Positions 1 to 7,898 of a stretch of DNA of 64,000 nucleotides are shown piece by piece; the stretch's first letter is position 1, and each line of letters starts with the position of its first letter. This stretch comes from Aliivibrio finisterrensis. GTDB taxonomy: Bacteria > Pseudomonadota > Gammaproteobacteria > Enterobacterales > Vibrionaceae. The stretch is taken from the NCBI RefSeq assembly GCF_008933155.1, contig NZ_WBVP01000010.1:1-64000 (forward strand). Reading direction: 5' to 3'. The notes under the pieces are model-generated. The model was not told the DNA's origin. It did no database searches and was given only the letters and a program-made list of their open reading frames with translations. The position numbers and the translations under genes are program-made.

Positions 1-17
1 TCCGTCCCCCTCCACCA
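1..17 (+). tRNA. 3' end of a tRNA, probably tRNA-Ser (partial)
   Basis: The window opens with what reads as the 3' strand of a T arm (CCGTC), a seven-base acceptor strand (CCCCTCC), a discriminator A and an encoded CCA. An intrinsic terminator follows 27 bases later. The implied 5' acceptor GGAGGGG fits a serine-type tRNA, but the anticodon lies outside the window, so the identity is an inference. Confidence 0.6.
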
Positions 18-44
18 TTATTTATCTCGTAAGAGATCGAAAAG

Positions 45-70
45 CCAATTCAGAAATGAATTGGTTTTTT
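45..70 (+). terminator. Intrinsic terminator after the tRNA
   Basis: Perfect 8-bp stem CCAATTCA/TGAATTGG with a GAAA tetraloop, running into seven T residues. It closes the transcript that carries the truncated tRNA at the window edge. Confidence 0.85.
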
Positions 71-177
71 TGTGTCTGTAAGAAATAAAACGTCTGATTC
101 TCTTTTTATTTCTTGCTAAAACTACTGTCCAAATATACAGTTATTTTATTTTCGATAATATAAATAGAGGCATTAAA

Positions 178-366
178 ATGCACATAGCACAAACTCAAAA
201 GCAGCAAGAGCCTTCACAATGGAAAACCTGTAGCTTATGTAATAAAGAGGCTCTTTGTAACCCATCGACTAGCGTAACAATGGCATGGATAAAAGCGGGC
301 TTTGGACAACAGAAATGCACATGGCACTGTGATACATGCAAGCCTACGGCTAAGTTAATGAATTAA
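178..366 (+). CDS. Small cysteine-rich protein of unknown function (62 aa)
   Basis: I do not recognise a named family. The 62-residue product has three cysteine clusters: CSLC near residues 18-21, a single Cys near 27, and C-x(n)-CDTC near residues 47-54. This suggests a small zinc-ribbon or knuckle-like fold. There is no signal peptide and no membrane segment. The ATG is preceded at suitable distance by a GAGG-type ribosome binding site, and an AT-rich stretch that could be a promoter lies upstream. It stands alone between a tRNA terminator and xthA, in the same direction as xthA. Codon use looks like its neighbours. The paired CxxC-type motifs favour a real gene, but no function can be given. 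Confidence 0.55.
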   Translation: MHIAQTQKQQEPSQWKTCSLCNKEALCNPSTSVTMAWIKAGFGQQKCTWHCDTCKPTAKLMN

Positions 367-453
367 CTTCTCTATCAAATTAATGGTAATATCATTGTAT
401 TAAAAGATCCTTTCTTCATAGGATTCAAAATAAAAACAAGGATTTTAACCATA

Positions 454-1260
454 ATGAAAGTAATCTCATTCAACATAAATGGCCTCCGTGCTCGCCTTCA
501 TCAACTTCAAGCGATTATTGATAAGCACAACCCTGATGTTATTGGTCTTCAAGAGATCAAAGTACATAACGAAATGTTCCCTGTCGAAGCTGTCGAGGCG
601 ATGGGCTATAAAGTGTACTTCCATGGCCAAAAAGCACATTACGGTGTTGCTATGCTATGTAAAAAAGAGCCTATCTCTGTTCAGTATGGGTTTGATACGG
701 ATACCGAAGAACATCAAAAACGTATGATCATGACAACACATCAACGTGAAGATGGCTCACAATTCACGGTTATGAATGGTTATTTCCCACAGGGTGATAA
801 CATCAAGCATGAAACTAAATTCCCGTACAAACGCCAGTTCTATAAAGATCTCATGACTCACCTAAACACTCACCATAAGAGCGATGAAGAACTGATCATT
901 ATGGGTGACATTAATATCAGCCCTATAGATTCAGATATTGGTATTGGTGAACCAAATGCGAAGCGCTGGTTAAAAACAGGTAAGTGTTCATTCCAGCCAG
1001 AAGAGCGTGAATGGTTACAAACATTAAAAGACTGGGGTTTTGAAGACACCTTCCGTAACCTTCATCCAGAAGTGACCGATCAGTACTCATGGTTTGATTA
1101 CCGCTCTAAAGGCTTTGTTGATAACCGTGGCCTTCGTATTGATGTGGTAATGGCTACACCAACACTTGCAGCTAAATGCACAGAGTCGGGTATTGATTAC
1201 GAACTACGTGGCATTGAAAAACCGTCTGATCACGCCCCAATCTGGTCTACATTTAAATAA
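454..1260 (+). CDS. xthA: Exodeoxyribonuclease III
   Basis: Exonuclease III / AP endonuclease, which cuts 5' of abasic sites and degrades 3' ends of duplex DNA in base excision repair. The 268-residue length equals that of E. coli XthA. Conserved residues of the exonuclease-endonuclease-phosphatase fold are visible: N7 and N9 in the first strand (SFNING), the metal-binding E34 in LQEIKV, the GDINISP motif, and the C-terminal SDHAPIW with the catalytic Asp-His pair near residues 259-260. AAGGA lies 11 bases before the ATG. The gene is monocistronic, with its own terminator directly downstream. Nothing is odd about it. Confidence 0.96.
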   Translation: MKVISFNINGLRARLHQLQAIIDKHNPDVIGLQEIKVHNEMFPVEAVEAMGYKVYFHGQKAHYGVAMLCKKEPISVQYGFDTDTEEHQKRMIMTTHQREDGSQFTVMNGYFPQGDNIKHETKFPYKRQFYKDLMTHLNTHHKSDEELIIMGDINISPIDSDIGIGEPNAKRWLKTGKCSFQPEEREWLQTLKDWGFEDTFRNLHPEVTDQYSWFDYRSKGFVDNRGLRIDVVMATPTLAAKCTESGIDYELRGIEKPSDHAPIWSTFK

Positions 1261-1266
1261 CGATTT

Positions 1267-1302
1267 AAAGCCCTACCTTATATTCTAGCGTGGGGCTTTT
1301 TT
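1267..1302 (+). terminator. Intrinsic terminator of xthA
   Basis: AAAGCCC pairs with GGGCTTT across a 19-base loop and is followed by TTT. It sits only 7 bases after the xthA stop and just before the grxB ribosome binding site. Confidence 0.75.
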
Positions 1303-1316
1303 AATAAGGAAGTAGT

Positions 1317-1967
1317 ATGAAATTATTCTTATTTGAACATTGTCCGTTTTGTATGAAAGCTAAAATGGTTGCTGGTATTAAAAATCAGCCTATTGAATTC
1401 ATCTATATGCAGAATGATGATGTAGATAGCCGAATTGAGAAAGTCGGTGCAAACATGGTACCTATTTTAGAGAAAGAAGACGGCAGCTACATGGCGGAAA
1501 GCTTGGATATCGCAGAGTTTCTGGATAAGCATGATCATCACTCTGTTATTGAGCAAGCGACTCACGCCGATGAGATTTCTGAGTGGTTAGATACAGCTCG
1601 TCCTTTATTCTTTAATCTTACCTTCCCTCGCTGGACTCAACTAAATTTACAAGAGTTTCAACGACCTGAAGCAATTACTTGGTATACAGAGAAAAAAGAA
1701 GCGTTTATTGGTATGCCCTTTGAGCAAGCGCTAACTCAAAGTAATGATTATATTAAACAATTAAATCCATTATTGGTTGATGTTAATTTCATTACGCTAC
1801 CATCAGAAAAAGGCAATAAAATCACATGGGATGATATTAACTTTTTCCCATTTATTCGTAATTTGACTGTCGTTAAAGGATTAGACTTCCCACCTCATTT
1901 AAAGAATTATCTTGATGAGGTCAGTGAACTGACTGGTGTTAATTTATTTTTTGATGACGCAATATAG
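1317..1967 (+). CDS. grxB: Glutaredoxin 2
   Basis: GrxB-type glutaredoxin, a GST-fold thiol-disulfide oxidoreductase that reduces glutathione mixed disulfides in the cytoplasm. The product has 216 residues (E. coli GrxB has 215). The dithiol active site C9-P-F-C12 lies at the end of the first strand, and the thioredoxin-fold cis-proline region (MVPILEKEDG) near residues 47-56 binds glutathione. The C-terminal half is the helical GST-like domain typical of GrxB and absent from GrxA and GrxC. AAGGA sits 8 bases before the ATG. The gene starts right after the xthA terminator and ends at a bidirectional terminator. Confidence 0.93.
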   Translation: MKLFLFEHCPFCMKAKMVAGIKNQPIEFIYMQNDDVDSRIEKVGANMVPILEKEDGSYMAESLDIAEFLDKHDHHSVIEQATHADEISEWLDTARPLFFNLTFPRWTQLNLQEFQRPEAITWYTEKKEAFIGMPFEQALTQSNDYIKQLNPLLVDVNFITLPSEKGNKITWDDINFFPFIRNLTVVKGLDFPPHLKNYLDEVSELTGVNLFFDDAI

Positions 1968-1995
1968 CCATCATTTTCAGTAGTGGTTATAAAGT

Positions 1996-2024
1996 AAAAA
2001 AGAGCACAGGACAGTGCTCTTTTT
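1996..2024. terminator. Bidirectional intrinsic terminator
   Basis: Perfect stem AGAGCAC/GTGCTCT with an AGGACA loop, flanked by an A run on the left and a T run on the right. It can end grxB on the plus strand and the small membrane ORF on the minus strand. Confidence 0.85.
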
Positions 2025-2028
2025 ATAC

Positions 2029-2148
2029 TTAGAACCAACGTTGGTACCAAAGAATTTCGCCATACTCAATAAAATCAAAAACGCTTAAAAATACAGCACA
2101 GATAATCGCTAATTTAACTAGTCTCACCAATAAAAACGATAATCCCAT
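2029..2148 (-). CDS. Putative single-span membrane microprotein (39 aa)
   Basis: A short minus-strand frame starts with ATG behind a strong GAGGTGG ribosome binding site (spacing about 6 bases). It encodes 39 residues: a short N-terminal part with hydrophobic residues and R9/K12, one hydrophobic helix of about 20 residues (roughly positions 11-27, KLAIICAVFLSVF), then an acidic and aromatic tail ending WYQRWF. It stops 5 bases before the bidirectional terminator that also serves grxB, so it has translation signals and a terminator of its own. It lies 161 bases downstream of artM in the same direction and could be co-transcribed with art or have its own promoter. No family is recognised. The ribosome binding site and terminator placement are what make it credible. 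Confidence 0.6.
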   Translation of the reverse strand: MGLSFLLVRLVKLAIICAVFLSVFDFIEYGEILWYQRWF

Positions 2149-2309
2149 AATCACCACCTCAAAAGTATAATCTGACCATACTATCATGATATCTATCTGG
2201 ATAAATATCTGACTATATACTTATGCGATTTGCTCTCATGGCACGAGTCTATATGAACAAAAAAGGAACACTTTTATATATTATTTATAAAAAAGGTTTA
2301 ATGATAAGG

Positions 2310-2987
2310 CTAACTTAACGGCCTCATAAATCTAAGCAGTCGAGTTTCTAATTGCTTAAATACAAAAATGATAATAAACGTTAAGCACATATAGAATAAA
2401 CCTGCCGCTATATATGACTCAAATGGCGCGTAGTATCGTGAATTCACTAGGCGAGCAGCACCTGTTAAATCCAATAAAGTAACGATACCTGCAATCGCTG
2501 AACCATGGAGCATAAAGATCACCTCATTACTGTAGGCAGGAAGCGCTCTACGCAAAGCACTTGGTAAAATAATGCGTTTATAGGTCTGAAATTTACTCAT
2601 GCCATACGCTTTTGCTGCTTCTATCTCACCTTGCGGTAACCCATTAATTGATCCACGAACAATTTCAGCTGTATATGCGCCCGTATTTAATGCAAATGCC
2701 ACTAAGGCACAAAATGATGCGTGCTCCCATAGTGTATCTTTTACCGGAAAAAACTGATCCATCCCATAATAAATTAGGTATAACTGAATAAGTAATGGTG
2801 TCCCACGGAAAAAGTAAATATACGCCCAAGCTGGCACCCAAATTAATGGATTATTACTGTTTCTCGCTATTGCTGAAGGGACAGCAATACATAAGCCAAC
2901 AACAAGAGAAAGTGTCACTAACCAAACTGTAGTCCAAAGCCCTTCTAAATAAATAGGTAGGCTCTCAATAATGATTGAAAAATCCAT
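2310..2987 (-). CDS. artM: Arginine ABC transporter permease ArtM
   Basis: Inner-membrane permease of a polar amino acid (HisMQ-type) ABC importer, 225 residues with about five hydrophobic segments. The binding-protein-dependent transport signature that contacts the ATPase is seen as EIEAAKAYGMSKFQTYKRII near residues 121-140. It pairs with ArtQ to make the transmembrane pore. A GAGG ribosome binding site precedes the ATG, and only two bases separate it from the artQ stop, so the two are translationally linked. It is the last gene of artP-I-Q-M. Arginine specificity is inferred from gene order and overall similarity; another basic amino acid is possible. Confidence 0.88.
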   Translation of the reverse strand: MDFSIIIESLPIYLEGLWTTVWLVTLSLVVGLCIAVPSAIARNSNNPLIWVPAWAYIYFFRGTPLLIQLYLIYYGMDQFFPVKDTLWEHASFCALVAFALNTGAYTAEIVRGSINGLPQGEIEAAKAYGMSKFQTYKRIILPSALRRALPAYSNEVIFMLHGSAIAGIVTLLDLTGAARLVNSRYYAPFESYIAAGLFYMCLTFIIIFVFKQLETRLLRFMRPLS

Positions 2988-2989
2988 GC

Positions 2990-3730
2990 TTACCTCATAT
3001 GAATGCTGAACTTACACTCAACAAGTTTTAAAGCACCTGTTGATATAGCAGTAAATAGTAAGAAAATACACGCGACGGACATATAGAAAGTAAATGGCAT
3101 TTTAGTCGTACCAGCAGCCATTGAACTGACTCGAACCATGTCTTCTAAGCCAATAATTGAAACCAGCGCAGTGGTTTTTAATAACACTAACCAATTATTA
3201 CCAAAGCCCGGTAAGGCATGGCGAAGCATTTGAGGAAAGAGGATACGACGAAAAGCCATCGCTCCACTCATACCATACGCTTTTGCAGCTTCCATCTCAC
3301 CACGGTCAACCGCCATAATGGCACCGCGAAATGTTTCAGCCATGTAAGCACCAAAGATAAAACCAATAGTTAAAATACCTGCAATAAACGGACTGATTTC
3401 AATATAATCTGGGAGGTAAGATATCCATTCATGGTCAGGATTAGAGTTGGTCATCCACTCATTAATCCATTCATTAGTTGCGTATAACCCATTATTAAGC
3501 AGCATTTGTCCGCCAAAAAATAACAGCATCATCAAAACAAGATCAGGAATACCACGAACAACCGTAGTATAGATAGTTGCAATACCTCTAGCCCAACGAT
3601 AAGGTGCAATTTTAGCGAGCGCCCCTAATAGGCCTAAGAAAACGGCTAAAATAAGAGACAGTATAGCTACTTGAAGCGTAACCATGGCTCCGTCTAGGAT
3701 GGAGGATTCATATCCTTGCAAATCTAACAT
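2990..3730 (-). CDS. artQ: Arginine ABC transporter permease ArtQ
   Basis: Second permease of the basic amino acid importer, 246 residues and multi-spanning. The EAA loop is seen as GEMEAAKAYGMSGAMAFRRI at about residues 143-162. Compared with ArtM there is a longer periplasmic loop around residues 85-105. GGAAG lies before the ATG. A gap of 138 bases separates it from artI and contains a small palindromic element, which could stabilise the upstream message so that more binding protein than permease is made. Forms a heterodimer with ArtM in the inner membrane. Confidence 0.88.
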   Translation of the reverse strand: MLDLQGYESSILDGAMVTLQVAILSLILAVFLGLLGALAKIAPYRWARGIATIYTTVVRGIPDLVLMMLLFFGGQMLLNNGLYATNEWINEWMTNSNPDHEWISYLPDYIEISPFIAGILTIGFIFGAYMAETFRGAIMAVDRGEMEAAKAYGMSGAMAFRRILFPQMLRHALPGFGNNWLVLLKTTALVSIIGLEDMVRVSSMAAGTTKMPFTFYMSVACIFLLFTAISTGALKLVECKFSIHMR

Positions 3731-3758
3731 ACTGCTTCCAAGCTTTCGCTTTAATACC

Positions 3759-3798
3759 TACCCCAATACATTAGAGTTGCTCGATATATATTGGTGTA
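3759..3798. repeat. Small palindromic intergenic element (artI-artQ gap)
   Basis: Imperfect inverted repeat TACCCCAATA/TATTGGTGTA (9 of 10 paired) with a 20-base middle. Its outer sequence ATTGGTGTAAGTAT is repeated at the 49.6 kb element on the other strand. It would fold into a hairpin in the art message. Confidence 0.5.
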
Positions 3799-3868
3799 AG
3801 TATGACTATTAGAAATAATGGAAGAGACACTAAGTGTGCCTGCTCCCTTTAAAACTTAGTTTACATGT

Positions 3869-4645
3869 TTACTCACCATAAACATCATAGTTAAAGTATT
3901 TAGCGGCAATCTCTTGATAAATACCCTTTTCACGTAAAGATTGAATTGCTGCATTCAGCTGCTTAGTTAAATCTTTATCTTGCTTACGAGTTGCAATACC
4001 AAAACCGTCGCCAAACCATTTTGGATCGGTCAATGATGGACCAACAAACTCATAAGCTTTGCCGCCTGGTTTATTAATCAGCCCCTCTTCTAATGCTGAC
4101 GCATCACCAAGAACCGTATCAATACGACCCGCTTTAAGATCCAAATACGCTTCATCAAATGAGCCGTAACGTTTAAGTTCAACACTTTCACCAAAATTAT
4201 CAGTTAAATATTTATCGTGTGTTGTCGCACGCTGAACACCAACAGTGACGCCTTTAAGGCCCTCTTTAGTCATTACTAAATCAGTGCCTTTCTTAGCTAC
4301 AAATTTATTTGGGATCAGTGCGTATTTTTCTGTGAAATCAATTTTCTTTTTACGTTCTTCAGTAATCGACATAGCTGCAATGATTGCGTCATATTTACGA
4401 GCCAGCAATGATGGAATAATGCCATCCCAATCTTGTGCTACGATTGTGCAGCGTGCTTCCATCTCTTTACATAAGGCATTTGCCATATCAACATCAAAGC
4501 CTTTAAGCTCACCTGATGGCTCTGTCCAACTAAAAGGAGGATAAGCTCCTTCAATACCAAATCGAATTTGCTTCCATTCTTTTGCTTGAGCTGCGCCAGT
4601 AACGGCTGTAGATGCAACAACTGCTGCTAATAACCATTTCTTCAT
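3869..4645 (-). CDS. artI: Arginine ABC transporter periplasmic binding protein
   Basis: Periplasmic solute-binding protein (SBP family 3) that delivers arginine or a related basic amino acid to ArtQM. I place the start at the ATG giving MKKWLLAAVV, because a clear signal peptide (to TGAAQA near residue 21) begins there and an AGGAGCAAGGA-like ribosome binding site precedes it; a longer in-frame extension has no such support. The mature part shows the family signature GFDVDMANALC, the aromatic and acidic ligand-pocket region near FGIEGAYPPFSW, and DAIIAAMSIT. The length of 258 residues is normal. It lies 80 bases after artP and ahead of artQ. Whether it is closer to ArtI or ArtJ cannot be told by eye. 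Confidence 0.88.
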   Translation of the reverse strand: MKKWLLAAVVASTAVTGAAQAKEWKQIRFGIEGAYPPFSWTEPSGELKGFDVDMANALCKEMEARCTIVAQDWDGIIPSLLARKYDAIIAAMSITEERKKKIDFTEKYALIPNKFVAKKGTDLVMTKEGLKGVTVGVQRATTHDKYLTDNFGESVELKRYGSFDEAYLDLKAGRIDTVLGDASALEEGLINKPGGKAYEFVGPSLTDPKWFGDGFGIATRKQDKDLTKQLNAAIQSLREKGIYQEIAAKYFNYDVYGE

Positions 4646-4724
4646 TTCCTTGCTCCTGTAACTAACGATTTTATATTTATACTGTTTATTGTGTTTCTTT
4701 TCTTGCTCTGGCGTTTCTCGACTT

Positions 4725-5495
4725 CTAATAAATAGATGAGACAAACTGCTTTAAACGTTCAGATTCTGGATTCGTGAATAGCTTCGCGGGATCGCCCTGC
4801 TCTTCTACTAAACCCTGATGTAAGAACATCACATGATTTGATACATCACGAGCAAACGCCATTTCATGCGTCACTACTAGCATAGTTCGACCTTCTTCAG
4901 CAAGATCTCGCATAACCCCAAGAACTTCACCAACTAACTCAGGATCAAGTGCTGAGGTTGGTTCATCAAATAACATCACTTCAGGATCTACCGCTAATGC
5001 TCGTGCTATTGCTGCACGTTGCTGTTGGCCTCCTGATAAGTGCCCAGGATAATAGTCCCTACGCTCGTAAAGACCGACTTGTTTTAAAAGTTGTTCCGCT
5101 TTTTCAATGGCTTCGGCTTTCGGCACACCCAAAACATGTATTGGTGCTTCGATTACATTTTGTAAAACAGTCATATGTGACCATAGGTTAAAGCCTTGAA
5201 AAACCATAGCAAGACGTGAGCGTATTCGTTGAACTTGTTTTTCATTGGAGGGGATTGCTTCACCTAAACGATTGTTTTTCATCTCAATCAATTCACCATT
5301 GACCCAAATTTCGCCATGAGTTGGTGTTTCAAGTAAATTGATACAACGTAGGAAGGTACTCTTACCTGAACCAGATGAGCCAATAATCGAGATTACATCA
5401 CCCTTATTAGCTTCTAGCGAAATACCTTTTAAGACTTCATTTTGTCCAAAATGTTTATGCAAGTCTTTCACTTCTAGCGCGACAGTATCCTTCAT
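4725..5495 (-). CDS. artP: Arginine ABC transporter ATP-binding protein ArtP
   Basis: Cytoplasmic ATPase of the importer, 256 residues. Walker A is GSSGSGKST near residues 38-46, the Q loop MVFQGFNLW is near 97, the ABC signature is LSGGQQQR, Walker B is VMLFDEP, and the switch His is in VVTHEM. It is the first gene of the minus-strand operon artP-artI-artQ-artM. AGGAG lies nine bases upstream of the ATG. No convincing ArgR operator (two abutting TGAAT/ATTCA half sites) was seen in the upstream region, so regulation is unknown. Confidence 0.93.
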   Translation of the reverse strand: MKDTVALEVKDLHKHFGQNEVLKGISLEANKGDVISIIGSSGSGKSTFLRCINLLETPTHGEIWVNGELIEMKNNRLGEAIPSNEKQVQRIRSRLAMVFQGFNLWSHMTVLQNVIEAPIHVLGVPKAEAIEKAEQLLKQVGLYERRDYYPGHLSGGQQQRAAIARALAVDPEVMLFDEPTSALDPELVGEVLGVMRDLAEEGRTMLVVTHEMAFARDVSNHVMFLHQGLVEEQGDPAKLFTNPESERLKQFVSSIY

Positions 5496-5985
5496 GCGCC
5501 ATGACTCCTACTTCAATATACATTAATCGTTTGCTTTTCACTTCACACTTAGAATTTAACACTCAAAACCATCATAAGCAACAACTGATTAACCAAACTA
5601 TCCACAACAGACAAAAACTAGACATGTATAAAATTTAAATTTAAATTTAAAGTAATATCATTCACTCTTGACCGTTATTTCATAACTTCCACTCAACTTT
5701 AGATTAACAATATTAAAGCATTTATTTTCTTTGTATTTATGTTTAAGTACAGTAAAGCTAGCACATAGTATATGTAGTACATGTAAACGAATTACTGCTA
5801 TAATTTGTTTTTATTAAAAATTATTAACACATTCAATATTGTTGATACCATTGGTAAAATGCATCAAAAACACTGTAGAGAGTTGTTATTAAAAGATAAA
5901 TTTAATAACAGCTCCATAATTAATGTAATAGCACCAGAGTATTAACCGTCTCATTTTGTAGTTTTCTTTCATATACAATTATATA
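5496..5985. other. Intergenic region between the divergent artP and DUF3360 genes
   Basis: Very AT-rich and free of credible genes. It must hold the artP promoter (minus) and part of the upstream region of the next gene (plus). Apart from a short AAATTT tandem repeat and a separate FNR-like site near its right end, no clear operator was found. Confidence 0.5.
5631..5651. repeat. AAATTT short tandem repeat
   Basis: The hexamer AAATTT is repeated about three and a half times. It is perfectly self-complementary and expected to be intrinsically curved. It lies 136 bases upstream of artP and could act as an UP-type or H-NS-responsive tract; that role is only an inference. Confidence 0.6.
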
Positions 5986-5999
5986 GTGATCAAGATCAA
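5986..5999. promoter_or_regulatory. FNR-like binding site
   Basis: GTGAT-CAAG-ATCAA matches the FNR consensus TTGAT-N4-ATCAA at nine of ten defined positions. It lies 106 bases before the DUF3360 start codon. Anaerobic activation would suit the neighbouring pflB-pflA genes. The call is from sequence match only. Confidence 0.55.
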
Positions 6000-6104
6000 T
6001 CATTGGCTTAATTTTCGTATGCTACACTCGGCGAAAATAACGAGAACAACATCAATATCTACTTATTAATTTTTTAATACTTAAAATTCTATTATGAGGA
6101 TTCT

Positions 6105-7613
6105 ATGTCTATAGACAAAGAACAGAACGAAAAGAGCTATAGCGAGTTACATCGCCCAGCTTCTGAGTTCGATAGCCGTTCAGATTATCTAGATCATGAA
6201 CTACAAATTATGAAACCACGTCGCTTTGCTTTAAACCTACCCGGTCGTGACTTTCGCTTTGAACTTGAAGATCTTGTTCCTGCTTTAGCCGGAACTATCG
6301 GTATCATTGCAATGTACTCTGCGGTAATGATGTCTTGGGCTGATGGCCTTACTCAAGCATGGCCACATATCAACTTAGGTAAAGAATTTGCCATTGAAGT
6401 TGCTCGTGTAGAAATGCTCATCCCTGCTTTTTTATTCTGTATTCTAGCCTCTGGTTTCTTTAATCCTCGCGCTAACCTTGCTGGTAACCATGGCCCAATG
6501 ATCCCACTTATCGGTGCGATCGCGTTAGCTGGTGCACACCCTCTTGCTCTTGCCATTTTATTAGGTGTATTCGGCTTACTATTGAGTTATTTCAAAGGCG
6601 GTTCCAAGTTAGTCAACTTAACCTCTGAAGGGGTTGCCGGTGGTCTTCTTGTTTTCCTTGGCTTCAGTGGAGCAATGGGGCAGATTAGCAATATACAAGC
6701 TTGGTCTACCGGTCTTGAAGGCGAGTTAGGTTACATTGGCTTAATCGTATTAGCAGTAAACATTGTTCTATACGCTTACCTTGCTCGTATTAACAAACGC
6801 TGGTTAGCAATCCCTGCTTGTGCGTTTGCTGGTTTAGCCGTTGCGCTTGCTCTTGGTGCTGGTTTTGATCTTAAGTTTGAAACTGAGATAGGTATCCCTA
6901 ACCTAAACCCTGTTTACTGGTGGGGTTCAACTGAAGAAGGTTGGATGCTTGGTTTACCAAATCTGCAGCATTTCTTAGCTTCTCTACCTTTTGCTATCCT
7001 AGCGGTTGCAATGTGGTCACCTGATTTCCTTGGTCACCGTATCTTCCAAGAACTTAACTACCCTCGTCGTACTGAAAAAGTACTAATGGACGTTGATGAC
7101 ACTATGACTATGTGTTCTATCCGTCAAATGGTAGGTACAGCTGTTGGTGGTGGTAACATCACATCTTCTTGGGGTACATATATGATCCCAGCAGCAATTG
7201 CTAAGCGTCCCATCCCTGGTGGTGCAATCCTTCTTGGTACAATCGTAATGATTATTGCTATCCTTGGCTTCCCTATGGATGTTGCGGTGTGGCCACCAGT
7301 AATGTGTATGGCTTTATTAGTGGGTGTATTCTTACCAATGCTTGAAGCCGGTGTTCAAATGGTTAAAGAGAACAAAGACGCGCAATCTGCAGGTATTTGT
7401 ATCTTTGCCGCAGCAGTAACGAACCCAGTTTTAGCTTGGGCCATGACTATGCTTCTTGATAATAACGGTTTGATTGGTGATAAAGAACGTCCTAAGACGC
7501 TTTCTTTTGTTGACCGTATCGTTATTCCTGGCGGTGTATTAGTAATTTGTTTAATTGCAATGCTTGCAGTTGGCATGCTTGAAGGTCAATACGGCATCAA
7601 GGCACTACTATAA
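6105..7613 (+). CDS. DUF3360 family multi-pass membrane protein, putative transporter
   Basis: A 502-residue polytopic inner-membrane protein that I recognise as the vibrio DUF3360 family. A charged cytoplasmic N terminus of about 55 residues is followed by roughly 12-14 hydrophobic segments from residue 65 on, with short Gly/Pro-rich re-entrant-like stretches (GNHGPMIPLIGAIALAGAHP near 125-145). That is a layout reminiscent of SulP or nucleobase-symporter folds; this likeness is an inference. A GAGG ribosome binding site precedes the ATG. The gene lies directly upstream of pflB, the place occupied by the formate channel gene focA in enterobacteria, and has an FNR-like site upstream. A role in moving formate or another organic anion in anaerobiosis is plausible but unproven. 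Confidence 0.8.
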   Translation: MSIDKEQNEKSYSELHRPASEFDSRSDYLDHELQIMKPRRFALNLPGRDFRFELEDLVPALAGTIGIIAMYSAVMMSWADGLTQAWPHINLGKEFAIEVARVEMLIPAFLFCILASGFFNPRANLAGNHGPMIPLIGAIALAGAHPLALAILLGVFGLLLSYFKGGSKLVNLTSEGVAGGLLVFLGFSGAMGQISNIQAWSTGLEGELGYIGLIVLAVNIVLYAYLARINKRWLAIPACAFAGLAVALALGAGFDLKFETEIGIPNLNPVYWWGSTEEGWMLGLPNLQHFLASLPFAILAVAMWSPDFLGHRIFQELNYPRRTEKVLMDVDDTMTMCSIRQMVGTAVGGGNITSSWGTYMIPAAIAKRPIPGGAILLGTIVMIIAILGFPMDVAVWPPVMCMALLVGVFLPMLEAGVQMVKENKDAQSAGICIFAAAVTNPVLAWAMTMLLDNNGLIGDKERPKTLSFVDRIVIPGGVLVICLIAMLAVGMLEGQYGIKALL

Positions 7614-7640
7614 TAGCGACACCTCACATATAATACTTAT

Positions 7641-7670
7641 GGGGTAATAAAATAAATTACCCCATTTTAT
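7641..7670 (+). terminator. Probable intrinsic terminator after DUF3360 gene
   Basis: Perfect 8-bp stem GGGGTAAT/ATTACCCC with a 7-base A/T loop, followed by ATTTTATT. The T tract is short, so read-through into pflB is possible. Confidence 0.7.
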
Positions 7671-7837
7671 TAAAAAAATTGAAGATTTATTGATTTAGTT
7701 TAAGGTTTGCAAGAAAAGTTTAAGGTAGTATTGAAAAATCGAACGGTTAGTCGCAATATAAATGCTTATAGGCTAAATTTTATAATCATTTATATTGTTA
7801 TTAAATTGAGTGTACTGTTTTACCTCTAACGAGGATG

Positions 7838-7854
7838 TGGGCAGCTCAAGCCCA
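7838..7854 (+). other. Leader hairpin upstream of pflB
   Basis: Stem TGGGC/GCCCA with a 7-base loop, 44 bases before the pflB start codon and probably in its 5' leader. The 285-base gap around it must hold the pflB promoter. A single FNR half site (TTGAT near 7690) is visible but no full operator. Confidence 0.35.
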
Positions 7855-7898
7855 TTATAAATAGTACGTATTTTTTCTACTAAAAAGGTAGGTATATC

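Noticed and set aside
5496-5985. ArgR operator for the art operon
   Set aside because: No pair of TGAAT/ATTCA-type palindromes with proper spacing could be found by eye.
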